The notes under the pieces were generated by a model that was not told the origin of the DNA, ran no database searches, and saw only the letters and a program-made list of their open reading frames with translations. Below, one piece after another: positions 46,175 to 59,200 of a DNA stretch of 64,000 bases. The DNA comes from UBA4615 sp046046245. GTDB lineage: Bacteria > Pseudomonadota > Gammaproteobacteria > Burkholderiales > Burkholderiaceae_E. The position numbers were made by a program, and so were the translations under genes. Each line of letters starts with the position of its first letter. The stretch's first letter is position 1. The stretch lies in assembly GCA_046046245.1 (NCBI GenBank), contig JBJOKE010000088.1, forward strand, positions 1 to 64,000, given 5' to 3'.

Positions 46175-47248
46175 ATGAAGGATCCGATCGCGCTGCCGGC
46201 TTCGGAGGTGGTGGCGCGGCTGCGCGAATTCGACACCGTCGTCGACGCACGCAGCCCCTCCGAATACGCGGAGGACCGCCTGCCGGGCGCGATCAGCGCG
46301 CCGGTGCTCGACGATGCCCAGCGCGCGCTCGTCGGCACCTGCAACGCCGAGCGCGGCGCGTTCGAGGCCAAGCGCCTGGGCGCGGCGATCGTATCGCGCA
46401 ACATCGGCGACCTGATCGACCGCCTGTTCTCCGATCGCGACCGCCACTGGAAGCCGCTCGTCTACTGCTGGCGCGGCGGCAACCGCTCCGGCTCGCTTGC
46501 GACCGTGCTCGCGCGGGTCGGCTGGCGCACCCACGTGATCGAGGGTGGCTACAAGGCCTTCCGCCGGGTGGTGATCGACGAGCTCGCGCGCCTGCCGGAC
46601 ACGCTCCGCTTCGTCGTCGTCGCCGGCCGCACCGGCAGCGCGAAGAGCCGGCTCCTCGAGCGGCTCGCCGCCCGCGGCGAACAGGTGCTCGACCTCGAGG
46701 CGATCGCCCGGCACCGCGGCTCGGTGCTCGGTGGCCTGCCGGACGCGCCGCAGCCCTCGCAGAAGGCCTTCGAGACGCAGGTGTGGGAGCGGCTGCGCGA
46801 CGCCGATCCCCGGCGGCCTGTGTTCGTCGAGTCGGAGAGCCGCAAGGTCGGCCAGGTGCAGGTGCCGGAGGCGCTGATCCACGCCATCCGCGCATCCCGC
46901 GTCGCGGTCGTCGAGGCCGACGTGCCGCTGCGCAGCCGGTTCCTGCTCGACGAGTACGAGCACTTCCGCGCCGACGTGCCCGGTCTCGAGGCCTTGCTCG
47001 ACAAGCTCGTGCCGCTGCACGGCGGCGAGCGGATCGGCGAGTGGAAGGCGCTGGTGGCGCAGGACCGCTGGCTCGAGCTGGTCGAGCGGCTGCTCGTCGA
47101 GCACTACGACCCGAGCTACGATCGCTCGATGAAGCGCAACTTCGGCCGCCTCGAGCAGGCGCCGGTGCTGAGGCTCGACGGCACCGACCAGGCCGCGCTG
47201 GAGCGGGCCGCGACGGCCCTCGTGGCGATCGCCAACGCGCGCGACTGA
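46175..47248 (+). CDS. selU: tRNA 2-selenouridine synthase
   Basis: SelU (MnmH, YbbB) replaces the sulfur of 2-thiouridine at tRNA position 34 with selenium, passing through a geranylated intermediate. The 357-residue product has an N-terminal rhodanese domain (about 1-135) with DARSPSEYAEDRLPGA and the catalytic cysteine in YCWRGGNRSGSLA. A P-loop domain follows with GRTGSAKSRLLERL. The ATG at 46175 is used because the -10 lies between it and the earlier ATG, and GAGGA precedes it. No selD is visible in the window. Confidence 0.93.
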   Translation: MKDPIALPASEVVARLREFDTVVDARSPSEYAEDRLPGAISAPVLDDAQRALVGTCNAERGAFEAKRLGAAIVSRNIGDLIDRLFSDRDRHWKPLVYCWRGGNRSGSLATVLARVGWRTHVIEGGYKAFRRVVIDELARLPDTLRFVVVAGRTGSAKSRLLERLAARGEQVLDLEAIARHRGSVLGGLPDAPQPSQKAFETQVWERLRDADPRRPVFVESESRKVGQVQVPEALIHAIRASRVAVVEADVPLRSRFLLDEYEHFRADVPGLEALLDKLVPLHGGERIGEWKALVAQDRWLELVERLLVEHYDPSYDRSMKRNFGRLEQAPVLRLDGTDQAALERAATALVAIANARD

Positions 47249-47270
47249 CCCGGCGCGCGGCGCCGCCGCG

Positions 47271-49175
47271 TCAGGGCTGCTGCGTCCTCGCGCCGATCCG
47301 CTCGGGATGGCGGACGATCTTCGTGCGGGCCTTCAGCGCATCGAGATAGCTGACCAGGTCCTGCTGGGCAGCCACCCGCTCGATCTGCGCGTCGTACGCG
47401 GCCACCTTCTGCGCGAGCTCCTCGGCGGACGGCGGCACGACCTTCAGCAGCTGCACGATCACGTAGCCGGCATTGCCGAGGTCGACGCCCGCGTAGGCGG
47501 GAGCGGGCTCGGCGGGCGCCAGCCGGTAGACGGCATCGAGCGCCTGCGGCGCCAGCCCTGCGGGCGCGGCGCGGGAGACTGTCTTCATCGGCGAGAAGCC
47601 TGCGGCGTCACCCTTGCCGCCCTTCAGCTCGGCGAGCCGGGCCTCGCCCGCGGCCTTCGCGAGCTTCGCGGACTCCTCGGCGACGATGCGCTTGCGCACC
47701 TCGTCCTTCACCTCGGCGAACGGCTTGCGCTGCGGCGCGCGGTACTCGACGATCCGTGCCGAGGCGATCCGGCCGGGCGCGATCTCCACCGCCTCGGTGT
47801 TGCGCTTGTTGCGCAGCACATCGTCGCCGAACAGGGCCGACACCAGTCGCGCGTTGCCAAGCGGGCTGTCCTTGGCCGCGTCGGGCGCGGGCCCGCGGCC
47901 GAGCAGCTCGCCGGTGCGGACCTCGAGCTTCCACTTGTCCGCAGCCGGCTTCAGCGAGTCCGACTGCTCGTAGACCGTGTCGGTGAACTGCTGCGCGGCC
48001 TCGGCGTACTTCGCCCCGGCCTGCTGGCCTCGGACCTCGCGCTCGAGTTCGGCGCGGACCGCATCGAAGGGCTTGGTCGTTGCCGCCTTGATCGCCGCGA
48101 GCTTGATCAGGTGAAGCCCGAACTCGGATTCCACCGGGCCGCGGATCTCGCCCTCGTTCATCTCGAAGGCGGCATCGGCGAACGGCTTCACCATCATGCC
48201 GCGCTCGAAGAAGCCGAGATCGCCGCCCTGCGCGGCGGAGCCCGGATCGTCCGAGGAGGCCTTCGCGATCGCCTCGAACCTCGACGGATCGGCCTTGACC
48301 TCGGCCAGCAGCTTCTCGGCCTTCGCCTTCGCGTCGGGACCGGCCTTGACCAGGATGTGGCTCGCGCGACGCTCCTCGGCCGTGCCGTAACGGGCCTTGT
48401 TCTGCTCGTAGTAGGTCTTCAGGTCGTCGGGCGAGACGGCGATCTGCGCGGCCAGCGCGTCGCGCGACAGCACGACGTACTCCACCTTCGCGCTCTCGGC
48501 CGTCTCGAAGAGCTTGCCGTTCGCGTCGTAGTAGGCGGTCAGCTGCTCGTCGGTGGGCTGCACCCTCGATGCGAAGTCCAATGCGGGGAAGCGCAGCTCC
48601 TTCAGCTCGCGCTTCTCCTCCTGCAGTGCCACCAACCGCTCGCGGACCGCCTTCGGCGCGAACGCCGAGGCCTGGACGGCGTCGGGGAGCGTCTGCACCT
48701 GCAGGTCCGCGCGGACCATGGCCTCGAAGCCCGCCGGCGTCTGCCCCCGCGCCGAGACCAGCGCCTCGTAGCGCGCCTTGTCGAAGCTGCCGTCGGGCTT
48801 CTTCAGCCCCTCGATGCCGAGGATGGTCTGCTGCACCCGCTGGTCGGTCACCACCACGCGGCTCGCCGCGGCGCGGCCCGCGATCGTCTTCTGGGCGATC
48901 AGGTTCTCGAGGATCCGCGCGCGGGCCTCGGGCGTGTCGAACAGCTTGGCGTCGATCGAATCCCCGAGCATCTGCCGCATCTGCTCGAGCTGCTGGCGCT
49001 GCGCGGCATCGAACTCGGCCTGGGCGATCGTGATGTCGCCGACCTTCGCGATGCCGCGGTCGCCGGACAGCATGCCGTCGTAGCCGGAGATCCCGAAGAA
49101 CACGAAGGCCGGAAGGATCAGGATCAGCAGCACGAACTGCAGCAGTCGCTGGTGCTTGCGTACGGAATCGAACAT
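47271..49175 (-). CDS. ppiD: Periplasmic folding chaperone PpiD (SurA/parvulin type)
   Basis: PpiD is anchored in the inner membrane near SecYEG and helps proteins leave the translocon. The 634-residue product has one N-terminal membrane helix (LLQFVLLILILPAFVFFGI, about residues 11-29) and a SurA_N-like chaperone region. A parvulin domain (about 255-360) contains RASHILVKAGPDA, GGDLGFFERGMMVKPFADAAF and SEFGLHLIKL. A long C-terminal SurA-like tail follows. The ATG at 49175 is the family start. It follows the lon/tRNA block as in many betaproteobacteria. Confidence 0.94.
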   Translation of the reverse strand: MFDSVRKHQRLLQFVLLILILPAFVFFGISGYDGMLSGDRGIAKVGDITIAQAEFDAAQRQQLEQMRQMLGDSIDAKLFDTPEARARILENLIAQKTIAGRAAASRVVVTDQRVQQTILGIEGLKKPDGSFDKARYEALVSARGQTPAGFEAMVRADLQVQTLPDAVQASAFAPKAVRERLVALQEEKRELKELRFPALDFASRVQPTDEQLTAYYDANGKLFETAESAKVEYVVLSRDALAAQIAVSPDDLKTYYEQNKARYGTAEERRASHILVKAGPDAKAKAEKLLAEVKADPSRFEAIAKASSDDPGSAAQGGDLGFFERGMMVKPFADAAFEMNEGEIRGPVESEFGLHLIKLAAIKAATTKPFDAVRAELEREVRGQQAGAKYAEAAQQFTDTVYEQSDSLKPAADKWKLEVRTGELLGRGPAPDAAKDSPLGNARLVSALFGDDVLRNKRNTEAVEIAPGRIASARIVEYRAPQRKPFAEVKDEVRKRIVAEESAKLAKAAGEARLAELKGGKGDAAGFSPMKTVSRAAPAGLAPQALDAVYRLAPAEPAPAYAGVDLGNAGYVIVQLLKVVPPSAEELAQKVAAYDAQIERVAAQQDLVSYLDALKARTKIVRHPERIGARTQQP

Positions 49176-49407
49176 GGCGTGCTCGGTGGGTGGCCTGCGG
49201 TCGGTGGCCGCGGGCGTCGTGGGTTCGTAAGGGTGGCGCCCCGGGGTGCCCGCGGTCGGGCGATATCGGCAGGACTCCCCCGCCGCAGGGCGCATCGCCT
49301 TCCGGATCAAGGCCTTGGGAGCCGGTCCTGCCGCGGTGCACGAGCCTTCGGACGGGCCGCAGTGTACCGGAGAACGGCCGGTGTCGCGAAGGCGACCCGG
49401 AAAAGGA

Positions 49408-49429
49408 ACAGGGGCCCGAAGGCCCCTGT
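49408..49429 (-). terminator. Intrinsic terminator of the tRNA-Val/tRNA-Asp transcript
   Basis: A perfect 9-bp stem (49408-49416 with 49421-49429) closes a TTCG loop on the minus strand and is followed by TTCCTTTTCC. It lies 15 bases past the tRNA-Asp 3' end. UUCG is an especially stable loop, and the T-rich tail fits a rho-independent terminator. Confidence 0.85.
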
Positions 49430-49444
49430 CGCTCGTCACAATTC

Positions 49445-49521
49445 TGGCGGAGTGGACGGGACTCGAACCCGCGACCCCCGGCGTGACAGGCCGGTATTCT
49501 AACCGACTGAACTACCACTCC
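49445..49521 (-). tRNA. tRNA-Asp (GTC)
   Basis: The 77-base gene starts GGAGTGGTAGTTCAG and folds as a standard cloverleaf. The anticodon loop CTGTCAC carries GTC, the T-loop is GTTCGAGTC, and CCA is encoded at the 3' end (49447 to 49445). The acceptor stem GGAGTGG pairs fully with CCACTCC. It is co-oriented with tRNA-Val 32 bases upstream. Confidence 0.97.
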
Positions 49522-49544
49522 TTGGTACTGCGCTTGGTACTGCG
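49521..49544. repeat. 12-bp tandem duplication between two tRNA genes
   Basis: CTTGGTACTGCG occurs twice head to tail at 49521-49532 and 49533-49544, filling most of the spacer between tRNA-Val and tRNA-Asp. The copies are identical. Confidence 0.9.
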
Positions 49545-49553
49545 CTCGTCGAC

Positions 49554-49629
49554 TGGTGGGTGCTGAGAGGCTCGAACTCCCGACCTACGCCTTGTAAGGG
49601 CGCCGCTCTACCAGCTGAGCTAAGCACCC
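49554..49629 (-). tRNA. tRNA-Val (TAC)
   Basis: The 76-base gene starts GGGTGCTTAGCTCAG. The anticodon loop CTTACAA carries TAC, the T-loop is GTTCGAGCC, and the 3' ACCA is encoded (49557 to 49554). The seven-base acceptor stem pairs fully. A likely promoter lies just upstream at 49656-49685. Confidence 0.97.
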
Positions 49630-49655
49630 CGCTGCAGCGCTCGACGAAGACCAAG

Positions 49656-49685
49656 ATCTTACCACTGCTTCAGTGCCCGATGCAA
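49656..49685 (-). promoter_or_regulatory. Probable promoter of the tRNA-Val/tRNA-Asp unit
   Basis: On the minus strand TTGCAT (49685 to 49680) is separated by 18 bases from TAAGAT (49661 to 49656). The tRNA-Val 5' end is 26 bases further on. The sequence is A/T rich compared with its surroundings. Confidence 0.45.
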
Positions 49686-49697
49686 ATCGCGGCGCTC

Positions 49698-49733
49698 GCG
49701 ATCCCACAGGCGATCCCACAGGCGATCCCACAG
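49698..49733. repeat. Three tandem copies of a 12-bp unit
   Basis: GCGATCCCACAG is repeated three times exactly (49698-49709, 49710-49721, 49722-49733), followed by a partial GCGA. It lies in the lon to tRNA-Val spacer and codes for nothing evident. Confidence 0.92.
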
Positions 49734-49808
49734 GCGAGCCGCAGCAACCGCACGACCGCCGCGACGGCTCGCGCCGCCCCCGTGCGGGCAGCCGGGCCAT
49801 CCAAGGCA

Positions 49809-49840
49809 ACGGGCCGCCGGCGTCTGCGCCGGCGGCCCGT
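49809..49840 (-). terminator. Hairpin downstream of lon
   Basis: A perfect 14-bp inverted repeat (49809-49822 with 49827-49840) with a 4-base loop lies 38 bases past the lon stop. The following minus-strand sequence TTGCCTTGG is only weakly T rich, so it is a probable but not textbook terminator or 3'-end stabiliser. Confidence 0.55.
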
Positions 49841-49877
49841 CGGGACCCGGGTGCTCCGCCCACTCGGGCGAAGGGAC

Positions 49878-52301
<2,424 letters not shown>

Positions 52302-52333
52302 TCAGAGTTCCTCTGGGAGGCTTCGTGGTCGGC

Positions 52334-52361
52334 ATCTTGGGCCGACCCGGTTCGTTTCAAG
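52334..52361 (-). promoter_or_regulatory. Sigma-32 (heat-shock) promoter of lon
   Basis: On the minus strand CTTGAAA (52361 to 52355) is a perfect -35 for the heat-shock sigma factor. After a 13-base spacer comes CCCAAGAT (52341 to 52334), a good match to CCCCATNT. Transcription would start near 52327, giving a leader of about 26 bases. Confidence 0.7.
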
Positions 52362-52651
52362 CATACGCCCAATCAAAGGGGGCGCGCTCGCCGTCCACGG
52401 GACCGCAGTGGCCGATCGGCCGGCGGCGGGATCCCCGACGATCCTGCAATGGAAGGACGGTCGACGATATCGGGAAAAGCCCGCAAGCGCGGCGGCGGCA
52501 CGGTCGGCGGGCGGGGATCGACGGACTGCGAGGTGCGTCCGGCGCGGCGGCACGGCGCAGAGGCGGCCGGGCCGGACGCATCCTGCCGGCCACCCGCGGA
52601 TGCGGTTCCCGGAATCCGGCGCGCTGCGCCACGGTGCCCTCCGGAAAGCAA

Positions 52652-52673
52652 GACCGGCCCCTCGGGGCCGGTC
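52652..52673 (-). terminator. Intrinsic terminator after clpX
   Basis: A 10-bp perfect stem, GACCGGCCCC with GGGGCCGGTC (52652-52661 and 52664-52673), is followed on the minus strand by TTGCTTTCC. It starts 27 bases past the clpX stop. Confidence 0.75.
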
Positions 52674-52700
52674 GGGCGGTCCGTCGAGGCGGGGCGCCGG

Positions 52701-53963
<1,263 letters not shown>

Positions 53964-54018
53964 GCTCACTCCGACGGGAGACCGATCGGGCCGCGGCGCG
54001 CGGCCCGCGAGACGGGCG

Positions 54019-54690
54019 TCACGCCGCCGGTGTGGCCTCGGTACGGCTCACCAGCGTCCGGTCGATCAGTCCGTAGCTTACCGCATCTTCCGCGGACATG
54101 AAGTTGTCCCGGTCGGTGTCCTTCTCGATGCGCTCGATGGGCTGACCGGTGGCCTCCGACAGCAGCCGGTTCAGCCGCTCGCGCAGGTACAGGATCTCCC
54201 TCGCCTGGATCTCGATGTCCGAGGCCTGCCCCTGCGCGCCGCCCGAGGGCTGGTGGATCATGATCCGCGAGTTCGGCAGCGCGTAGCGCTTGCCCTTCGC
54301 GCCGGCCGCCAGCAGGAACGCGCCCATGCTCGCCGCGATGCCCATGCACAGCGTGGACACGTCCGGCTTGATGAACTTCATCGTGTCGAACATCGCCAGG
54401 CCCGCCGACACCGAACCGCCCGGCGAATTGATGTACAGGCTGATGTCCTTGTCCGGGTTCTCGGACTCGAGGAACAGCAGCTGCGCCACGACCAGGTTCG
54501 AGATCTGGTCCATCACCGGACCGACGAGGAAGATGACCCGCTCGCGAAGCAGGCGCGAGTAGATGTCGTAGGCGCGCTCGCCGCGGCCGCTCTGCTCGAT
54601 CACGATCGGCACCATGCCCAGACCCTGCGGCTCCTGCCGTTGAGCCAGATGGGCATTCACCAGGTCCTCGATGAGGCTGTTTCGGGTCAT
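54019..54690 (-). CDS. clpP: ATP-dependent Clp protease proteolytic subunit ClpP
   Basis: ClpP forms the 14-subunit serine protease chamber used with ClpX and ClpA. The 223-residue product has the catalytic triad Ser121 (GIAASMGAF), His146 (RIMIHQPSGG) and Asp195 (DTDRDNFMSA), with the same spacing as in E. coli. The first 25 residues are probably a removable propeptide; a second in-frame ATG (MVPIVIEQ) is close to the usual mature start. GAGGA precedes the first ATG. Confidence 0.98.
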   Translation of the reverse strand: MTRNSLIEDLVNAHLAQRQEPQGLGMVPIVIEQSGRGERAYDIYSRLLRERVIFLVGPVMDQISNLVVAQLLFLESENPDKDISLYINSPGGSVSAGLAMFDTMKFIKPDVSTLCMGIAASMGAFLLAAGAKGKRYALPNSRIMIHQPSGGAQGQASDIEIQAREILYLRERLNRLLSEATGQPIERIEKDTDRDNFMSAEDAVSYGLIDRTLVSRTEATPAA

Positions 54691-54736
54691 CGTCGTCCTC
54701 GCGGAAGGGAGATCGTCCAGGTATCGGGAAGCGGGC

Positions 54737-56038
54737 TCAGGCCGCGGCCATCAGCTCGTCGAACGGCACCGCCTTGTCGGCGACCTGGGCCTTCGCCAGC
54801 ACCCAGTCGACGACATTCTGCTCGACCACCAGCGCCTCGACCTCGGCCAGGCGTTCGCGGTCGCTGAAGTACCAGCGGATCACCTCGCCGGGGTTCTCGT
54901 AGGACTGCGCGAACTCCTCGATCTGCTTGCGCAGCTGGTCGGGCTTGGCCTGCAGGCCTTGCGACTTGACGATCTCGCCCACGATCAGGCCGAGCCGCAC
55001 CCGCTTGCCGGCGGACTCCGCGAAGGCCTCGGCCGGGATCGGCATGTCCTTGATGTCCATGCCGCGCTGCTTGAAGTCTGCTCGCGCGCGCTCGGCGAGC
55101 TGCTCGGACTCGGCCTGCACGAGCGCCTTCGGCAGCTCGATCTCGGCGAGTCCCGGCAGCGCCTCCATCACCGCGGTCTTGATGCGGCCGCGCAGCCGCT
55201 GGGCGACCTCGCGCTCGAGGTTTCGGCGCACGTCGGCACGCAGCGTCTCGACGCTGCCGTCGGCCACGCCGAGCTGCTTGGCGAATTCGGCATCGAGCTC
55301 GGGCACCGACGGCGCCTCGACCTTCTTCACGGTCACCTCGAACTGGGCGGTCTTGCCGGCCAGCTCCTTGGCGCTGTAGTCCTCCGGGAAGGCGACCGGG
55401 AAGGTCTTCACGTCGCCGGCCGACGCGCCGCGCACGCCGGTCTCGAAGTCGGCGAGCATCCGGCCCTCGCCGAGCGTGAACGGGAAGTCGGTGGCGGTGC
55501 CGCCCTGGAACGCGACGCCGTCGAGCGTGCCGACGAAGTCGATCGTCACGCGGTCGCCGTCGGCCGCGGCGCGCGGCGCGTCGGCATAGGTGGTGCGCTG
55601 CTTGCGCAGGATGTCCACGGTCTTCTCGACCTCGACGTCGCCGACCTCGCAGCGGGCTCGCTCGACGGCGAGCGTGGCCGGGTCGGCGAGCGATACCTCG
55701 GGATAGACCTCGAAGGTCGCGGTGAAGCCCGCCACGCCTTCGGCGGCCTCCTGGCGCGGCTCGATCCGCGGCTGGCCGGCGATCCGCAGGCCGTGCTCGG
55801 TGACGGCCTCGGAGAAGGCCTTCGAGACCGCGTCGCCCAGCACCTCGGCCTGCACCTGCGCGCCGTAGGACTGCTGGATCATCTTCATCGGCACCTTGCC
55901 CGGACGGAAGCCGGGCATGCGCAAGGTGCGCGCCATCTCGCGCAGCTTGCGCTCGACCTGCGTGCCGATGTCGGCCATCGGGACCGACAGGCTCAGGCGA
56001 CGCTCGAGCGCGCCGGTCGATTCAAGTTGAGTGGCCAT
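54737..56038 (-). CDS. tig: Trigger factor
   Basis: Trigger factor is the ribosome-bound chaperone and prolyl isomerase. The 433-residue product has the ribosome-binding GFRPGKVPMKMI motif near residues 43-54. An FKBP-type isomerase domain (about 155-240) contains DRVTIDFVGTLDGVAF, and a helical C-terminal chaperone domain completes it. The ATG at 56038 (MATQLESTG) is chosen because the longer reading runs into tRNA-Leu. Gene order tRNA-Leu, tig, clpP, clpX is conserved in related bacteria. Confidence 0.97.
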   Translation of the reverse strand: MATQLESTGALERRLSLSVPMADIGTQVERKLREMARTLRMPGFRPGKVPMKMIQQSYGAQVQAEVLGDAVSKAFSEAVTEHGLRIAGQPRIEPRQEAAEGVAGFTATFEVYPEVSLADPATLAVERARCEVGDVEVEKTVDILRKQRTTYADAPRAAADGDRVTIDFVGTLDGVAFQGGTATDFPFTLGEGRMLADFETGVRGASAGDVKTFPVAFPEDYSAKELAGKTAQFEVTVKKVEAPSVPELDAEFAKQLGVADGSVETLRADVRRNLEREVAQRLRGRIKTAVMEALPGLAEIELPKALVQAESEQLAERARADFKQRGMDIKDMPIPAEAFAESAGKRVRLGLIVGEIVKSQGLQAKPDQLRKQIEEFAQSYENPGEVIRWYFSDRERLAEVEALVVEQNVVDWVLAKAQVADKAVPFDELMAAA

Positions 56039-56124
56039 GTTCTTGTGTCGTCCAGTGTCTGTGTTCGGATCCGGGAACGGGATGGAGGCGGCGGCGGGAC
56101 GCGGGCCCGACGGCGGGAGGTCCC

Positions 56125-56209
56125 TGGTGCGGCCGGGGAGACTCGAACTCCCACACCCTTCGGCGCCAGGACCTAAACCTGGTGCGTCTACCGATTCCGC
56201 CACGGCCGC
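56125..56209 (-). tRNA. tRNA-Leu (TAG)
   Basis: This 85-base class II tRNA starts GCGGCCGTGGCGGAATCGG. The anticodon arm CCAGG-TTTAGGT-CCTGG carries TAG. A long variable arm, the T-loop GTTCGAGTC and an encoded ACCA (56128 to 56125) follow. The acceptor GCGGCCG pairs fully. It lies 86 bases ahead of tig. A minus-strand TACAAT (56254 to 56249) upstream may be its -10; the G+C-rich inverted repeat in between (56220-56244) would be in the leader. Confidence 0.97.
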
Positions 56210-56293
56210 GAGGGGCGCTCCCCGGGGCCGCGCGCGCCCCGGGGCGGTATTGTAGACGAACGCCCGACCCGCCCTTGCGCGTAGGGACGCGGG

Positions 56294-59200
56294 CTACGCG
56301 GGAACGCCGCCTGTCGGGCGCGGCCGCGCGTCGGTCGCCGCCGCGCCCGCGGGCGCGGGCCGCAGCCGGTACCAGGCCACGTAGAGCGCCGGCACGAACA
56401 GCACCGTCATCGCCGTCGCGACGATCAGGCCGCCCATGATCGCGAAGGCCATCGGGCCCCAGAGCACGTCGCGTGACAGCGGCACCATCGCGAAGATGGC
56501 CGCCGCCGCGGTCAGCAGGATCGGCCTGAAGCGGCGCACCGCCGCCTCCCGGACCGCCTCCCAGGCATCGACGCCGGCGTCGCGGTCCTGCCGGATCTGG
56601 TCGACCAGGATCACGGTGTTGCGCATGATCATCCCGCCCAGCGCGATCGTGCCCAGCATCGCGACGAAGCCGAACGGGCGCCCCGACAGCAGCAGCGCCG
56701 CGGCCACGCCGACGATCCCGAGCGGCGCGGTGACCAGCACCATGAACGCCAGCGAGAAGCGCTGCAGCTGGATCATCAGCAGCGCGACCACGAGCGCCAG
56801 CATCATCGGCATGCCGGCGTTGATCGACGCCTGCGCCTTCAGGTTCTCCTCGTACGGCCCGCCCGCCTCGATCCGGTAGCCGGGGGGCAGCTTCGCGCGG
56901 ATCGCATCGAGCCTCGGGGAGATCGCCATCGTGACATCGGGTGCCTGCACGCCGTCGACGAGGTCGGCGCGCACCGTCAGGTTCGGCTCGCGCGAGCGCC
57001 GCCAGAGGATCGGTTCCTCCATCGTCTCGCGGATCGTCGCGACCTGCGACAGCGACACCGCGCGGCCGTTGGCGGTCTGCAGCTGCAGGTTGCCGAGGTT
57101 CGCGAGGCTCGCGCGCTCGGCCGCGGGGGCGCGCAGCACCACCTCGATCAGCTTGTCGCGCTCGCGGAAGGTGCCGATCGTCGCGCCCGAGACCGCGCCG
57201 CCCACCGCGCGCGCCACCTGCCCGCTCGACAGGCCGATGACCCGGGCCTTGTCCTGGTCGACGTCGATGCGCAGCGCCGGCGCGCGCTCGCCCCAGTCGG
57301 GGTGGACGTCTAGCGTGTGCGGATCGTCGCGGATCACCGCGGCGACCTCCTCGCCGATCGCCTTCAGGCGCTGCGGATCGGGGCCGAGGACGCGGAACTG
57401 CACCGGATAGGCCACCGGCGGCCCGAGGGGCGTGCGGAACGCCCGGGCGCGGATCCCCGGGAACTGGTCCTCGAGCGCCTGGCGCAGCCGCGGCAGCGCG
57501 CGGTCGCGGCCGGCGACGTCCCGGGTCAGCACGACGAACTGCGCGAAGTTCGGCCGGAACAGCTGCTGGTCGAGCGACAGGTAGTAGCGCGGCGAGCCGT
57601 TGCCGACGTAGACGACGAAGGTCGACACGTCCTCGTCCTTCGCGAGGACCGCCTCGAAGCGCTTCGCCTGCGCCTCGGTCGCGCGATACGACGCGCCCTC
57701 GGGCAGCCACATCTCGACCAGGATCTCAGCCCGGTCCGAGTTCGGGAAGAACTGCTTCTCGGTGGCCTTCATGCCCAGGCCGCCGAGCACGAACAGCCCG
57801 ATCGTCGCCGCGATCGTGGCCCAGCGCCAGCGCATGCAGACCTCGATCGTCGCCCGCAGTCGCCGGTAGAAGCCGGTGTCGAAGACCTCGCGGTGCTCGC
57901 CGCCGGGCTTGCCCTTCAGCACCCAGTAGCCGATGAACGGCGTGGCGACGATCGCCGCGACCCACGACACCAGCAGCGCGATGGTGACCACCGCGAAGAT
58001 CGCGAAGGTGTACTCGCCGGTGGTCGACTTCGCCGTCGCGATCGGCAGGAAGCCCGCCGCGGTGATCAGCGTGCCGGTCAGCATCGGGAACGCGGTGCTG
58101 GTGTACGCGAAGGTCGCGGCGCGGAACTTGTCCCAGCCCTCCTCCACCTTGCGGGCCATCATCTCGACCGCGATCATCGCGTCGTCGACCAGCAGTCCCA
58201 GCGCGATCACCAGCGCGCCGGTCGAGATCCGGTGCAGGTCGATGCCGAACCACGCCATCGCGAGGAAGGTACCGGCGAGCACCAGCGGGATCGTGAGCGC
58301 GACCACCGTGCCGGCGCGCAGGCCGAGGCTGATGAACGAGACCGCCAGCACGATCGCCACCGCCTCGAGCAGCGAGCTGATGAACAGGCCGACGGCCTTC
58401 TTCACGAGCCTGGGCTGGTCGGACACCTTCGCGAACTCGATGCCGACCGGCATGTCGGCCTTCAGGCGCGCCATGGTCGCCTCGAGGTTCGCGCCGAGCT
58501 CGAGCACGTCGCCGGTCGGTACCATCGAGACCGCGAGCCCGATCGCCTGCCTGCCGCCGAAGCGCATCGTCCACGCCGGCGGATCCGCGTAGCCGCGCCA
58601 GACCTTCGCGCCGTCGCCGAGCCGCACGGTGCGGCCGCCGATGTTGAGCCGCAACTCCTCGACCTCGCGGACCGTGTCGAACTGGCCGGTGACGCGCAGC
58701 GGCACCTGACGCGACTCGCCCTGCACGGTCCCCGCGGGCGCGACGAGGTTCTGCGCCGCCAGCTGGTCGGCGATCCGCTGGGGGTCGATGCCGAGGTTGG
58801 CGAGCAGCTGCGGCGACAGCTCGACGAACACCTTCTCGTCCTGCTGGCCGATCAGCTCGACCTTCGAGACGTCGGGCAGGCGCAGCAGCTCCTGTCGGAC
58901 CGACTCGACGCGGTCGCGCAGCTCGGCCATCGAGAACCCGTCGCCGGTGAACGCATAGATCGTGCCGAAGACGTCGCCGAACTCGTCGTTGAAGAACGGC
59001 CCGAGCGCCTCGGCGGGCAGCGTGTGGCGGATGTCGCCGACCTTCTTGCGCACCTGGTACCAGACCTGCGGCACCTCCCTGCGCGGCGCGGTGTCGAGCA
59101 GCTCGAGCACGATCAGCGACTCGCCGGGCTTCGAGTAGCTGCGGGTCCACTTGAAGTACGGCGTCTCCTGCAGCTTCTTCTCGATCCGGTCGGTGACCTG

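Larger units (their letters stand above)
52302..52700. promoter_or_regulatory. lon upstream region
   Basis: This 399-base stretch between lon and clpX holds no gene. Next to lon it has a heat-shock-type promoter (52334-52361), and next to clpX a terminator hairpin (52652-52673). The middle part (about 52380-52640) is G+C rich with short open frames on both strands but no family resemblance or ribosome sites that I can see. Confidence 0.6.

Noticed and set aside
49445..49629. tRNA-Asp/tRNA-Val spacer as a possible integration site of a mobile element
   Set aside because: Both tRNAs are intact, no integrase or direct repeat of a tRNA 3' end is nearby, and the flanking genes are core genes in conserved order.
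49698..49733. Tandem 12-bp repeats as a CRISPR array
   Set aside because: The units are contiguous with no spacers and are far too short.
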